Origin: Augochlora pura
Lineage: Eukaryota > Arthropoda > Insecta > Hymenoptera > Halictidae
Assembly: GCF_028453695.1 (NCBI RefSeq)
Contig: NC_135774.1
Span: 24,118,001-24,182,000 of the forward strand
Reading direction: 5' to 3'
DNA: 64,000 nucleotides
The notes beneath the pieces were generated by a model. It saw only the letters and a list, made by a program, of their open reading frames with translations. It did no database searches and was not told where the DNA came from. Below, in pieces: positions 22,591 through 34,182 of the stretch (positions within the stretch are counted from its first letter, which is position 1; every line of letters begins with the position of its first letter). A program made the position numbers and the translations under genes.

Positions 22591-22920
22591 TGATTAATGG
22601 ATGACAGAATTATTCACTCAGATATGGAAATTAATTGTTGCCCTAATTTATTACATTTTCTTAGTTTTACTAATCCTTGAAATACATAAAAGTATAAACA
22701 AAATAATTAATATTGCATACTAACTGCTAAGTATTAAATCTTAGTATTGACCTGAGTTAGAACTATATTTAGGCTCAGTTAATTTTCCAGGAGCTAGTTT
22801 GAAATATAAATTAGCTATATTAACTGTTATATAAGAGCAACGTTGATCTTGAAGAACTAGGACTATGAAAATGAAACTGATGCATATACAAAGGATCTGG
22901 TCACGTCTGGTACGAGATTA
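22591..22920. other. AT-rich sequence, no feature seen
   Basis: Nothing identifiable between the 23-bp array and the next TTAA element. Confidence 0.5.
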
Positions 22921-22924
22921 TTAA

Positions 22925-23247
22925 CCCTTTGACTGCGGCAGACTGTGAAAAGGCACCGTCCGTAGCACACGTGAATAAATGTGAATTTCCAAGAAAGTAT
23001 ATTTAAATAATCAGACCACTGAATTCCAGTACGTTAAAACAATATTATTTATTCATTTGTATTCTGTGTTGAATTTCTAGTGCAAACACTAAAAATGTAA
23101 CGTTAACATTGAGGTTTTTGGTCGATAAAATTTTCCGAGCACCTATAAGCGCCTCTCGTGTCGGTGGACCGAACCAGGTTAAGCGCCACAGAGTATCACA
23201 AGTGGAAGTTTCCTAAACGCTTCTAGGCGCCGACGGTAGTCAAAGGG
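22925..23247. mobile_element. TTAA-flanked inverted-repeat element (323 bp)
   Basis: TTAA at 22921-22924 and 23248-23251. The left end is CCCTTTGACTGCGGC; the complement of the right end is CCCTTTGACTACCGTC. It has a GC-richer right side and no transposase. Same group of ends as the other piggyBac-type elements, but a distinct subfamily. Confidence 0.8.
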
Positions 23248-23251
23248 TTAA

Positions 23252-24000
23252 AAATGTTTTGTTACTTCTTCGCAGCGCAAGCTCGATTGTATAACGAAGG
23301 TAAAATGGTAAAGGGAAGAAATTGATCAAAGGTAAGGCATGTTCATATTGCTGAAATATAGCTATCTATAGCAAGGAATATATGTTATTAACAAATAAAA
23401 TTATTACGCGATGAAATCTAATAAAAGTTTGATGAACAAATAGGATACAGTTGAAAACGGTGCCCAGTGGATGAATAATGAAAAAGAAATATACTCTTTT
23501 CAAAATAATGATCAATGAACTCTTGTTAAAAATTGCAATTAGAATGTTAGAAAAAAAAATAGAAAACATATTTTAATTTTAATATCCTAGTACGAAAATT
23601 TTAAAAATATGCGAAAATGAGAATAGCTCTTCTATAGTTAACACATATTCGTCCGAATGATGAAAATTCATTTCTAAAACAGTCACCAATAGCAAAATGA
23701 CGGAAATTATATAATTTATACAGAAAATATTTGCTTCTTATCCTTTTAATTCTAAATAAATTAGATTCTAATTTTTACCAAACAGAGATCATTCCAATGA
23801 AGAACTGATTTAAAAGCATAATATTTGATATTGCGTATTAAAGAAGTTTTAAAAAATTAAAAATTCATACATAAGGATAAATTTGTTTCATATCATTTTC
23901 CAAAATATCACTGAAAAATATATCATTTTTAACAAGTTACGTTATTTTTATATAGACCATACCATTTCTACAGACATCGTCGAGAAATTCCAGCATTTCG
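23252..24000. other. AT-rich sequence, no feature seen
   Basis: Only a low-complexity 67-codon minus frame (23366-23569) rich in Ile/Phe. Nothing recognised. Confidence 0.5.
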
Positions 24001-25215
24001 TGAGCGTTGATGCAACAAATTACCGGACGAGTATGTGTTAAGGTTAGACCGAGAAGGTGGCAGATCTCATGGGATGCCTTAATATCGGCTGTAGAGCTTT
24101 CCCAGTCTCACGTCGAGGCGACTTGTCGCCGCGGCATCGAGTCGGATCTGGAACCGAGTACGAGGAAAACGGTTGGAACAACGAAAGTGTTAAGGGGGTG
24201 AGGTTCAGACGGAACGAACGAAGAGAGCATCTTGTCCGTGAGTCCTTTCGCCGGCCAACTTGTCATCTCAGCAGCACAGCGCTCGCCGGCTATAAACGTG
24301 CGGTAGGATGCAGGCTAAGCGAAAAAGGAGAAAGCCACCACCACCGTCACCGCCGCTGGTAGAGACAACGAAGGGAAGTTTTGGGTTACGTTAAGTGGCG
24401 CGCACGAAGTGGGGTTGGCGAGGACGAACGGCGAGGTCCGAGGGGAATAAAAGAGAGAGAGAGAGAGAGAGGCGGCCGCGCAGGGTGGGATTATAGGTCA
24501 CGGCGGCGCGACGTGTCGCTTGACTGAGAATTATGACTCCTCATTTAGTTTGCCAAAGCCTCCCCCGTCTTCCCTCTTCCTCGCTTTCGCGCGCGCCGCT
24601 TTTAAAGCACCGAACCGTCTGTGCCTCCTATCGGCGATGGCCTCGCGCGCGCGCGCGCGCGTGCCGCCACGGTTCTTTTCCTCCGTCCCAGGATTCTCCG
24701 TGCCTTCGAATTAATGTCACCCTCTGACGTCTGCCCGATCAAAAGATTTGATTGTTTGAAACGATCCAGGCTGACAGCCGCCCCGGAGAAACTCGACGGT
24801 TCCGTCGTGTATCGGCGCGCCGTGGAAAGGCGGGCATCTCTTCGGTAGTTTTTCGACGCGACGACCGCCGGGAACGCAATACGCGAGCACCGATTGTACG
24901 AACTTCCGATATGCGACGTCGCGTGCCGAGCCGATCAGGCTTCCAGCGCGCGGTGTCAAGAATTTTTATGAAATTGAAATACGGTGTCGGGCGGCATTCG
25001 TTGTTTTCACGTTCGCCGCGGAAAACATTTGCTTTTGATCATTTCGACGGCAATGCGAGCTTCCGATTTGACACTATCGGTCCTGATCCGAAACCGTCGA
25101 TGTTTCTGTTGCAGGTTGAAAGTATTGTTTTTACACGGCCGGCTTTCAATTCGATTTTATTTAGTTACTGGTATTTCGAAAAATTGTGCTGTTTCGGTTT
25201 GAAGTTCTCTGCGTA
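24001..25215. other. CpG-dense island with (GA)n and (CG)9; possible regulatory island
   Basis: GC-rich block with a TATAAA at 24291-24296, a GA microsatellite at 24450-24472 and (CG)9 at 24644-24661. Frames of 101 codons (24057-24362) and 154 codons (24752-25216) have no recognised domain. It resembles a 5' region of a gene, but I found neither an initiator at the right spacing nor a supported exon. Confidence 0.4.
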
Positions 25216-26124
25216 AAATAGTCGAGCGCAGATTTTATGATATATTTATTGTTTCGTGAAGATGAAAGCCTTTTATATTTCTGTCGTGAATGGACTCGCG
25301 TGAAGTACGGCACAGAGGCTGTTATCTTGCAATTAGTATGTCTTAGATAATTATATTAATATTATATAAAAATATTATTTTATAATATCATATGATATTA
25401 AATATAGAAATATATTTTTGACAGAATTATATGCAAAGTAAACATATTTCTACATTTTTCTATGTATAATTATTGTGCATATAGTTTTTATTATGCATTA
25501 GTATGTAAATTTTACATTTTTAAAGAATTCTATAAAAATTCATGTAAGAATTTCTATACGAATTTAATCATCCTATAAATTTCTTGATAAGCTCTACATT
25601 TTGATATGAATCGATTATTTTGAAAGTTTATATGGAAATTGAAATATTTAAGGGTTGCGTTAAAAGAAAATAAAACATGTAAAATAAATCTTGCTAAAAT
25701 ATACCTCAGAGACTAATATTTAAAATTGCTATTAAAATAACTATTAAAATACTATTAAATACTATTAAAATACTATTAAGTACTATTGAAATACTATTAA
25801 ATTATCTTAAAATAAATGATTAAAATAACAGTAATTATCAAGTAAATAATATACGCAGTCACTAAAAAGGTACAAGCAGACTTACGTCACTTTCAAAATA
25901 ACCAACTCATACATTCCTATGCAACGTTACGTGATACAGTAGAATCGGTAAGTCATGATCGGACGCGTCAGTCAATTGACACGTCAACCCGTCGCGTTCA
26001 ATAAAACACACGACTAACAAATTGCAAATTCAAATTTATAGACGACAAAGACACAGGCATCAAAATACGATTCTACATTGTTTTTACGTCCCTTTGCTGT
26101 GATGCTGTCAGATAGAATACTACA
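25216..26124. other. AT-rich sequence with a short ACTATTAAAAT array
   Basis: About 25728-25802 repeats ACTATTAAAAT or ACTATTAAAT six times. The rest is unique AT-rich DNA without frames of interest. Confidence 0.6.
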
Positions 26125-26500
26125 TACAAGGTGTCTCAAAAATCACTCACAATCGAGAGATAACGAGTTCCTCGGATCATCCGAAATAACTTTTTCCTTT
26201 ACAAAAATCTTCTCCAAGGCGCCATTAACGAGTTATGAACGAAAGACACTAACCAATGAGAGCCGAGCTCTGCTGACGCATGGCGGCCGAGCCAATCAGT
26301 AGAACTGAGCTTTGTTCGCGCATTGGCCGGACCGCCTCGCATCTGCCGAGCTCGCCTCTCATTGGTTAATGTTTTTCGTCGATAATTCGTTAACGACGCT
26401 TCAGAGAAAATTTTTGTCAAGGAAAAAGTTGCTTCAAATGACTTCAGGAATCTCTTACAATATTTTCAGATTTCGAATGATTTTTGCAACACCTTCTATA
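26125..26500. mobile_element. Foldback element with inverted CCAATGAGAG blocks, copy 2
   Basis: The ends are TACAAGGTGTCTCAAAAATC on the left and, as complement of the right side, AAGGTGTTGCAAAAATCA. Inner arms carry CTTTACAAAAATCTTCTCCA / GAGAAAATTTTTGTCAAGG, ACGAGTTATGAACGAAAG / TTTTCGTCGATAATTCGTTA and CCAATGAGAG / CTCTCATTGG. Opposing 74- and 73-codon frames arise from the palindrome. No transposase. Confidence 0.85.
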
Positions 26501-28890
26501 TATCAGTATGAAAATTAGTGTTTTAATTTGGGAAAATAATTCCTCGTCCACGTGTAAGTGTCTTATCACTTTATCAATCGGTCATCCGGTCGTAAAAATG
26601 TTCGTGAAAATGTGAAAAGTTTATATAACAATATTGAAGCTTGCAGTACAATTGAACACATTTATCTCAATAATAGATAAAAAATTAAGAGTTACTATGG
26701 CAACCGATTCACATGTTACCGATCGGGGGAAAAACCGATTTATAGGCTACCGGTCGATAAAGTGTTATGAGTCAATTCACGTTGTTTGGATCAATTCGAG
26801 GCTCGTTGACTTTGTGTGGATGAAGCATTGAGATGATCTTTGATACGATACAGTCAGCGGACCGTGCGACTCGAGCTGGCAACCGTGGTACCTGCGGCAG
26901 GCGGCTGCTCCAGGTCGCGCGACGGCAAAAAGCAGCTCCGGTATAGGTCTCCCGTAATGAATTGACCCAAAAGAGGAAAGAAGTGCGTAGGGCCGGGCGG
27001 GATAAGGAAGTCGCAAGTAAGGGGATGCAGCTGCGGAAACCCGACCTAGTTAATAAGGTGCTCGTTCGTCACCACTGTATCGCGTCATATTGTCAACGGT
27101 CTTGTTTCCGAGTGCCTCTGCATCGTAATTCTTCGAGCGAGCTTGCCGTTTTCTGCAATTCACTTTGGCCAACGATTCCCAATTTTTGTGGTACAATAAC
27201 ATTTATTACGAGAATAGTGTAAGCATGAATAATAGATGATATATCAAGAGTCGAAAAATAAACACAAAAATTTCTAGAAAATCGAAAATTGAAGAGAAGT
27301 TGAATTGGTGAAACTGTAACTAGGAAATTAAAAGTTATGGAAAAAGTGAGTAGGCGTGATTAAAAATGACGGAAATATTGAAAGAAGCTAATAAGGCAGA
27401 TGTGTTAATTTTGATTTATTGATATTATTAAAGAACGAAGAAAACGTGATTGACTTCTATGTTTTGCAATTTATGCAGACAATTTTTATTTTGTATACGG
27501 ATGTGTAATTTAGTTATTACTATACCATGGATTTTTGTGCAAAATAAAAATTGTCTAAGATAATTGTGAGTTAATAAATTAAGGCAATTAATGCAGAAAT
27601 ATTCACAAATTCTGTAACACATTTGCATCCTAAATATTCTAGTAAAATTCAATATGTTCGAATATAATAAAAATGAATATTAAAAATTAGTCAAGAATAT
27701 TTTAATTACTATATTAAATTAGTTAAGAATATAATAAATAATAAATATTTAATCCTTCAAGATAAGGTATATTATGGACCACATGATAATAATTACCCTT
27801 CGAACAATAAAAATTGACATCGAAACATTTTCATTTTTCCTTAAGAAAACTTGTTTTTAATAACATTTATAAAATCGAGTCATTTAAGCCTATAATTCAA
27901 ACGTCAAATTTTTGTTTTCTGCTGTTTTGAAACAAATAATGGTCTCTTGTGTAGCAATTAACATTTCTGCAATCGACATCAACTAAATTTTATGGTCTCG
28001 CAGCTGATTAATGAACCGGTCGGATTATAAATTATAACGACGACAATGTGGAGCGATGTAATTGATAATATTTTGCATTATAATTGACGGTATTTTGCAT
28101 CTCATGGTTACGCTTAAATTCTCCATCATTAACGATTCCCATGCCGGCAAGTGATGCGTTCAAATTATAATGCCCGCAATTCAGACATATTGCTCCCCGT
28201 TTTATTATTGAAAATTTCGTACTCTCGCGCGCCGCGCCACATTCGATATACTTTCGGGCTTTCATCGACACGCTTCCGTTATTGTTTCTTGGTGATTTCG
28301 CGTCGTAGTTTCGCATATGCGCTAACTAAATATCAACCTTTTATATTAGGTCTACCAAAAAATAATGTCGGTTAATATCATTTTATTTGGGACATATATT
28401 TCTCAAAAATGATATAAATTATAATAATAATACAATAAATATTAGGTGCATACAAAATTTATTGTTTTCTTTCTTTTTAAGAACAGATACACTTTAGATT
28501 AATTTATAAATTAAACAGATAGAATTTATCAGAATATTAGGTAGATCTAATATTTATTCGCTTCCACACCCCTTCCTCTACGATGTCTTTGACAATTACA
28601 TTACAAAATCACTGTTACAATTCAAATAATTTTTGTGATATTCTAACGAGCTTAACAAATAAATAATCATTTAAACTTTCATAATTCAGATAATTTTTCT
28701 GAAATTCTAAAGAGCTTCACATTAACAAATAAATAACCAATTGAACTTAAATAAAAGAATATAATAAACTACATTCGCTAAATACGAAGTTCATGATCCT
28801 CGAAAATATAATAGCTAAAAGCACAGTGATTGGCCCACGGTAACTGGCTCCACTACCTCACGCAAACAGCGTAGAAAATTCATAAAGGTT
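26501..28890. other. Mostly AT-rich sequence, no feature seen
   Basis: A GC-richer patch at about 26830-27180 has short frames in both directions without motif. Elsewhere only low-complexity AT sequence; a diverged repeat of AAATAATCATTTAAACTTTC type occurs at 28610-28750. No tRNA or rRNA was recognised. Confidence 0.4.
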
Positions 28891-29586
28891 TATGTTCGCC
28901 AGTTCATCTATCCTCCGCTACCCCCTCCCAAAAGGGAAGATTCACGGCGAAAGATTTACCGAAGTAACACAAGCATCCATCACAACTACCGGTTCATCTC
29001 GACTCTATATTCCTGCAGGGGCGTGCCGCGGAACCGAAAAAGACGACCGTGAAAAACCGAAAGCCGTTGCATGCGTTCAGCAGAAGGCACGCGGAACAGG
29101 GAATCCTCACTGTAATTCGTATTCATTTACGTTAAAGCGCGATCTGCCACGACGTTCGCCCGCAAACCGCGCGCAGCTTGAAACGCGGCCGCCCATTTGC
29201 GTTCCAATCCGCGGCACATCAATTTCCCGACTGTGCGCGACACTTGCTATACACCGTTCGATCCCGGCGTTGAAGCCGCCCTAACGATTCCCCTAATTCG
29301 TATTCTAATGCGATTAGGAGCTTTATATTGAGCGCGAGCGCTAGCTCTTCGGAAAAGGCTAGAATTTAGCCTACGCCGGCGATGTCGAGGCGATAAACCA
29401 CTGACAAGACAGGTGCACGCACACCGGGGAAAATGTGCGCGCTAGACAAGTAAAAACCACCCCGTCACCCGTCATCCGTTAAGGATCACCCAGGGGGAAG
29501 ACCGTCCAAAAGAGGGAAGTGACCCACTAAGTAGCCGACGCGCCTGCAATCATCCTTTCGAGTTATTGGAGGTCCGACGTTACTAG
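28891..29586. other. GC-rich patch, 130-codon frame not supported as a gene
   Basis: A plus frame at 28892-29284 has mixed composition but no domain, and its start has no strong context. The block ends at the heptamer array. Confidence 0.35.
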
Positions 29587-30085
29587 TATATTCTATATTC
29601 TATATTCTATATTCTATATTCTATATTCTATATTCTATATTCTATATTCTATATTCTACATTCGACATTTCACATTTCATATGCTACATTCCATATTCCA
29701 CATTCAACATTCAACATTCTATATTCCATATTCCGCATTCCACATTCGACATTCTATATTCCATATTCCGCATTCCACATTCCACATTCTATATTCCATA
29801 TTCCACATTCAACATTCAACATTCCACATTCAATATTCTATAATCCATATTCCATATTCCACATTCAACATTCCGCGTTCTGCGTTCAAAATTCTGCGTT
29901 CCGCATTCAAAGTTTTGCATTCCGCATTCCGCATTCAACGTTAAAAAATCCGCATTTAACAGTCCGTGTTCCGCATCTAAAATTCCGCATTCCGCATTCA
30001 AAATTCCACGTTCCGCATTCGAAATTTTGGATTCCGCATCCAAAATTCCACATTCCGAATTCAAAATTCCACGTTCCATATAACC
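29587..30085. repeat. Heptamer satellite array A (ATTCYAN family)
   Basis: Starts with about ten perfect TATATTC heptamers (29587-29657) and continues as variants ATTCCAT, ATTCCAC, ATTCAAC, ATTCTAT and ATTCCGC, then more diverged ATTCAAA/ATTCCGC units to about 30085. Three heptamers make 21 bp, so one frame stays open as HSxFHIP-type repeats; this is not a gene. It shares variants with array B, including ATTTCATATGCTACATTCC. Confidence 0.9.
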
Positions 30086-30605
30086 CGACATAACCCGCGA
30101 GGTCTCGGCGGCTGCTCTAATTTGTACGCGCGAATGCCGTGCAAGAATCCATCCATGATTTGGTTTTACACGCGCCGCGGTGATCCGGTCGCGCTTACAA
30201 GCGGAGTCGCCGCCGTGAACGAATATTTCGCGGACGAGGTCGTTCCGCCGAAAGCTGGGCCGAAAGGGGGCGGTGAGGGGGTGGGCGGCCGGATGGGCGA
30301 ATGAATGTTTAAAATGATCTATGAAATGATCCATAGAAGCGCGGCACAACGGCCGGCAGAGGCGCGGCGGCCGAATAAAATATGAACCGAAAGTGCGCCG
30401 GGCTGTACGCGTCCCGGGCTTGCGCGGGCCTCGGATCGAATCAGAGAGCAGCACGCGAAACGGATTAACTTTTAAGAGAGAGCAAACCGATGGCCAGGGT
30501 CGGGGCGAGCACGGGAAGACGGTATGCAACTGTCCTGGATTGCAATCGCGCGGACGAAGTCTAGAAATGACGTTTTCAATTTTGTGTGCGATGCCGTTTA
30601 ATTTG
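30086..30605. other. CpG-rich patch between heptamer arrays
   Basis: GC-rich with a G-rich run at about 30255-30290. A 237-codon minus frame (29816-30529) passes through both the repeat array and this patch and is not credible as a gene. Confidence 0.4.
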
Positions 30606-31560
30606 TAAGTTATTTTATAGGTTATATAATTTATAAGCTATCTCATGAGTTATATAATTTATAATTTGTTATAAGTTACATAATTTTTATAAGAGAAATA
30701 TAAGAGGATAATTATTTATTTATATTACTTAATTAATAAGCTAATATACGTTATATACTTTATAAGTTATAAGAAATTTTGTTTTTTCAGTTTTAGTTCC
30801 TTTATTTTAAAAATTCGATTTTTGGTATTTTTCTGGTTGTTTAATATTTAAATGATATATCCCTTTATCTTGAACTTATTTTAATTTTATAAGCAATTTT
30901 TATAGTTATTTATAACAGTATGCTGCTTCTAAAGGATATATAGGTCAAAATGGTAGGGAGATATCTAGTTCTAATAGTTCAAGGGTAATGTTTTATTTAT
31001 AGTATCTTGTACGCAAACTATAAAAGTCTTTTCAAGTAACGTCATAATTAACAAGAAAACATAATTGAGTTAATGTTAACAGTATTATTATTAACCCACA
31101 GGTTCTCTATAACCTTTATAATCACTTAGCAAAACGAAGAAATATATTATTAACATAAATATTAATAACGAACGCAACAAATCTCAAAGCATGCTTATTA
31201 CTTTTCATTCACGCCAAAGCGACTAAATAAACCTCAATAAAACACATTCGAAGAACACGGTCACTAAATTACTATAAAACGCTACAATCAAATCCATATA
31301 AATTATTATTCTAGCAATATTATTCCTAGAATTCTTGAACCCATGCTTTTTAAAATGCTAACAACATACTCCTCGCTGACCCAATAAAATCTTCGCACAC
31401 AATCAATTGATATGCAACTTCCGCGATAAGATACACAGGTACTCGTCCTCAAAGGGTGAAATCGAATTTGTAGAGCAAGATCAAACGAAATCCGTGCCAC
31501 AGAACCAGAGTGCAGGCTGCATCTACTGTACTATATTTCTCGGTAGACGCTGCCTGGAAT
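30606..31560. other. AT-rich sequence with degenerate TTATATAATTTATAAG repetition
   Basis: About 30606-30700 repeats AGTTATATAATTTATAA loosely. The remainder is unique and shows no gene. Confidence 0.5.
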
Positions 31561-32275
31561 AATTAACGAGTTTTGCCGTCTTACCGGTAGAACGAGGCCG
31601 TCGTTAATAATTTTCGTAATGTCCTCTAATTTCGTCCGCGGATATAACTGCAGCGAATTTCCGCGACGGAACAGCGCGAATCCGAACCGCAACGGGGATA
31701 AGAGGGCGACGCGGCGTGTTCGCGCGGGTTTGAAAGCGGGCGATGTTTGCGATGACGCGCCGGGTCCTCTCGCGGCAATGAAAATTATTATTACCCGTTC
31801 GGCCGGGCGAACATCCCGGGTGACTTTCGCCGGGTTTACGGCCGCGGCGCGCTTTTACTGGCGCGATTTCCAGCGAAGTCCGCCGGCAGCCCGGTTCGCG
31901 AGCGATAAAAGACGCGGCCGCGGAAGGTAACGAGGCATGGTTGCGTGACGCACCCTGGCAACACCACTCTTTGTACCTGCCGGACCGCCAGGATAATGCC
32001 ACGATTGGCGCCTCATCGTCGCGCCGTCCGAAACTGCGGACCTAGCGAAACGCAACCACTTTTTCCTGCGAACACCATCAGGACAAGATTCCAAGCGGCG
32101 CCACATTGTCGCGGCACTGAAAACTCTTCAGCCCAAACAAGACTCCGCACTCGGACCCAGATCACCCGATTAATCCTGCACTTAGGCCCACTTTGGGAAC
32201 CATACCGCAAGACCCGAAAGCTGAGGGGTATAAATGCCACCTTCAAAATCCGAATAAAGTTAGTATTCTGCTCAA
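31561..32275. other. CpG-rich patch, no gene recognised
   Basis: Frames on both strands overlap (103 plus, 132 minus). The plus frames at 31945 and 32193 owe most of their length to the adjacent heptamer array. Confidence 0.4.
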
Positions 32276-32833
32276 CTTCATTCTATATTCTCTATTCTAT
32301 ATTCTACATTCTACATTCCACATTTCATATGCTACATTCCACATTCCACATTCAACATTCCATATTCAACATTCTATATTCCATATTCCATATTCAACAT
32401 TCTATATTCCATATTCCATATTCAACATTCTATATTCCATATTCCACATTCAACATTCTATATTCCATATTCAGCATTCCACATTCAACATTCTATATTC
32501 CATATTTCGCATTCCACATTCAACATTCTATATTCCACATTCAGCATTCCACATTCAACATTCTATTTTCCATATTTCGCATTCCACATTCAACATTCTA
32601 TATTCCACATTCCACATTCAACATTCCACATTCAATTTCCATAATCCATATTCCATATTAAATATTCGACATTCAATATTCCATAATCCATATTCCATAT
32701 TCCACATTCAATATTCTATAATCCATATTCCATATTCCATATTCCACATTCAACATTCCATATTTCACATTCCATATTCCATATTCCATATTCCATATTC
32801 CACATTCAACATTCCATATTCCATATTCTTATA
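32276..32833. repeat. Heptamer satellite array B
   Basis: About 75-80 heptamers of ATTCCAT, ATTCCAC, ATTCAAC and ATTCTAT type, with CATTCCA recurring many times. A second internal block carries TATAATCCATATTCCATATT, also found in array A. Plus frames of 238 and 218 codons are stop-free readings of the repeat. The right edge passes directly into a TTAA-element fragment. Confidence 0.9.
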
Positions 32834-32967
32834 TTTAAAAAATTGTTGAAAGTGTAACTGTTATATGAGTCACTCAATTTCATATGCGTAGAAAAAAAAT
32901 TTTGTTACATAAAATGGAGAAACTAGGAACCAGAAAAATGATTTTCGATTTGCAGTTGAAACTGCTG
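32834..32967. mobile_element. Right-half fragment of a TTAA-type element fused to array B
   Basis: AAATTGTTGAAAGTGTAACT, ATGAGTCACTCAATTTCATA, TTGTTACATAAAATGGA and the AGAAAAATGATTTTCGATTT / GCAGTTGAAACTGC stretch align with the interiors of the elements at 57521 and 56267. The terminal TCGAGTGCAAAGGG and the whole left half are absent; the left half is replaced by the heptamer array. Confidence 0.65.
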
Positions 32968-34020
32968 GAACGACAAAGCGGGGTCCGATGCATCCGTCGG
33001 CTCGTGTTCGCCTATTCGGGAAATGATGACGGTCGTCACGCGGCGGTTACGCGGAAGACGGCTAGAAGTTCGCAACGATAAAATGTAAAGGCCGTTCTAT
33101 TTTTACGGCGACCTGCGTACGATTAACGCGAGATTATACAGTGTTAACCAAGCCTCGTAATTGACGGGGGAATGGAGATTGATGTTATAAATCGCGCGAA
33201 CAACCGACGGCGATGATATCTTGTCAGCTGTGTCGGTATTTCTGGAGGTATTAACCCCATATTTCCCGCACAACATTTACAGTTTTCACAGTTTTTAAGT
33301 TAAAAATATAAATTTCATGTAATCATTTTTCTTTTATTTATTATTAGCAGTCGTGAACATTGATTGCGAACCATCTTTCAGAATGACTGTTATATATTAA
33401 TTTTGTATTTCATTAACTTAATCATTAACCCGTAACGTAACATAAACGCGCAAGATCCGCGTTTAATTATTGCAAAATAGAAGCCCATTTATACTACAAT
33501 GCTTCATTGTACGTTTCAACCCCTTCTTCGTTCGACAGTGTTGAATGTTGCACATTGAATCAACGTGATACATGAATGCCACCGGTATAAATTCTGTCCC
33601 GGATCGGAAAGGATACACTTGCGGCGCGATTTAATGTAAATGTATCGGAGAGGAAACACTGAAAACACGGATTATAGTATTTATTATTCCGTACGATTCC
33701 GTAATCCACGTTTTCCCAGTATTTACGGGGGATAGCTCGCAGATTTTTGTCGGCAGAGTGGACTGTAATTCTTTATCGGCGATGTTATTATGCGCGGATT
33801 AAATATTTACAGCGTCATTAATTGCCGGATAAGTAAACCGGCGGTAAGTACCTTTGTGTTTGCCTACGTGTACCGCAGTTGTCCAAGGTAAGCCTCGGAG
33901 ATTATGGAAGTTCCTCCAACCCGGTCCGACGTTATGCATGCATGTATGTGGGGATGTCATGAGAATAAGTGGGCAAACTTCCGCGGAATTATTCAGCTCG
34001 CCTGAAAAACGATAAAAATC
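32968..34020. other. Mixed sequence, no feature seen
   Basis: No supported frame, RNA gene or repeat. It ends at an assembly gap. Confidence 0.5.
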
Positions 34021-34120
34021 NNNNNNNNNNNNNNNNNNNNNNNNNNNNNNNNNNNNNNNNNNNNNNNNNNNNNNNNNNNNNNNNNNNNNNNNNNNNNNNN
34101 NNNNNNNNNNNNNNNNNNNN
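34021..34120. other. Assembly gap, 100 N
   Basis: Exactly 100 N, the usual placeholder for a gap of unknown size. The right edge lies inside a heptamer array, so the missing sequence is probably more of that repeat. Confidence 0.95.
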
Positions 34121-34182
34121 GTGGAATGTGGAATGTGGAATGTGGAATGTGGAATGTGAAATATGGAATGTAAAATGAGGAA
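34121..34182 (-). repeat. Heptamer satellite array C, opposite orientation
   Basis: Five GTGGAAT heptamers begin at 34121, 34128, 34135, 34142 and 34149, followed by degraded GGAATGT units. This is the complement of the ATTCCAC unit of arrays A and B. It is truncated on the left by the gap and followed by ACTTGCACCAC, a flank it shares with array D. Confidence 0.85.

Noticed and set aside
24291..24296. TATAAA as a core promoter
   Set aside because: No initiator or downstream element at the expected distance and no supported exon after it. A TATAAA in this composition is not strong evidence.
24752..25216. 154-codon plus frame
   Set aside because: Part of a CpG island, no domain, overlapping frames on both strands. 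Kept only as part of the island description.
26950..27040. GGGCCGGGCGGGATAAGGAAGTCGC-like stretch as an rRNA fragment
   Set aside because: The phrase resembles large-subunit rRNA wording only superficially; neighbouring sequence does not fit any rRNA segment I know.
29587..29657. TATATTC run as telomeric repeat
   Set aside because: The usual insect telomere unit is TTAGG; this heptamer is unlike it and is internal with variant copies.
32193..32849. Open plus frames of 218 and 238 codons (also 87 codons at 29681) with HSIFHIP-type repeats
   Set aside because: Three 7-bp satellite units equal 21 bp, so a stop-free repeat stays open indefinitely. The composition is only His/Ser/Phe/Ile/Pro/Tyr and the frame enters from unrelated GC-rich sequence.
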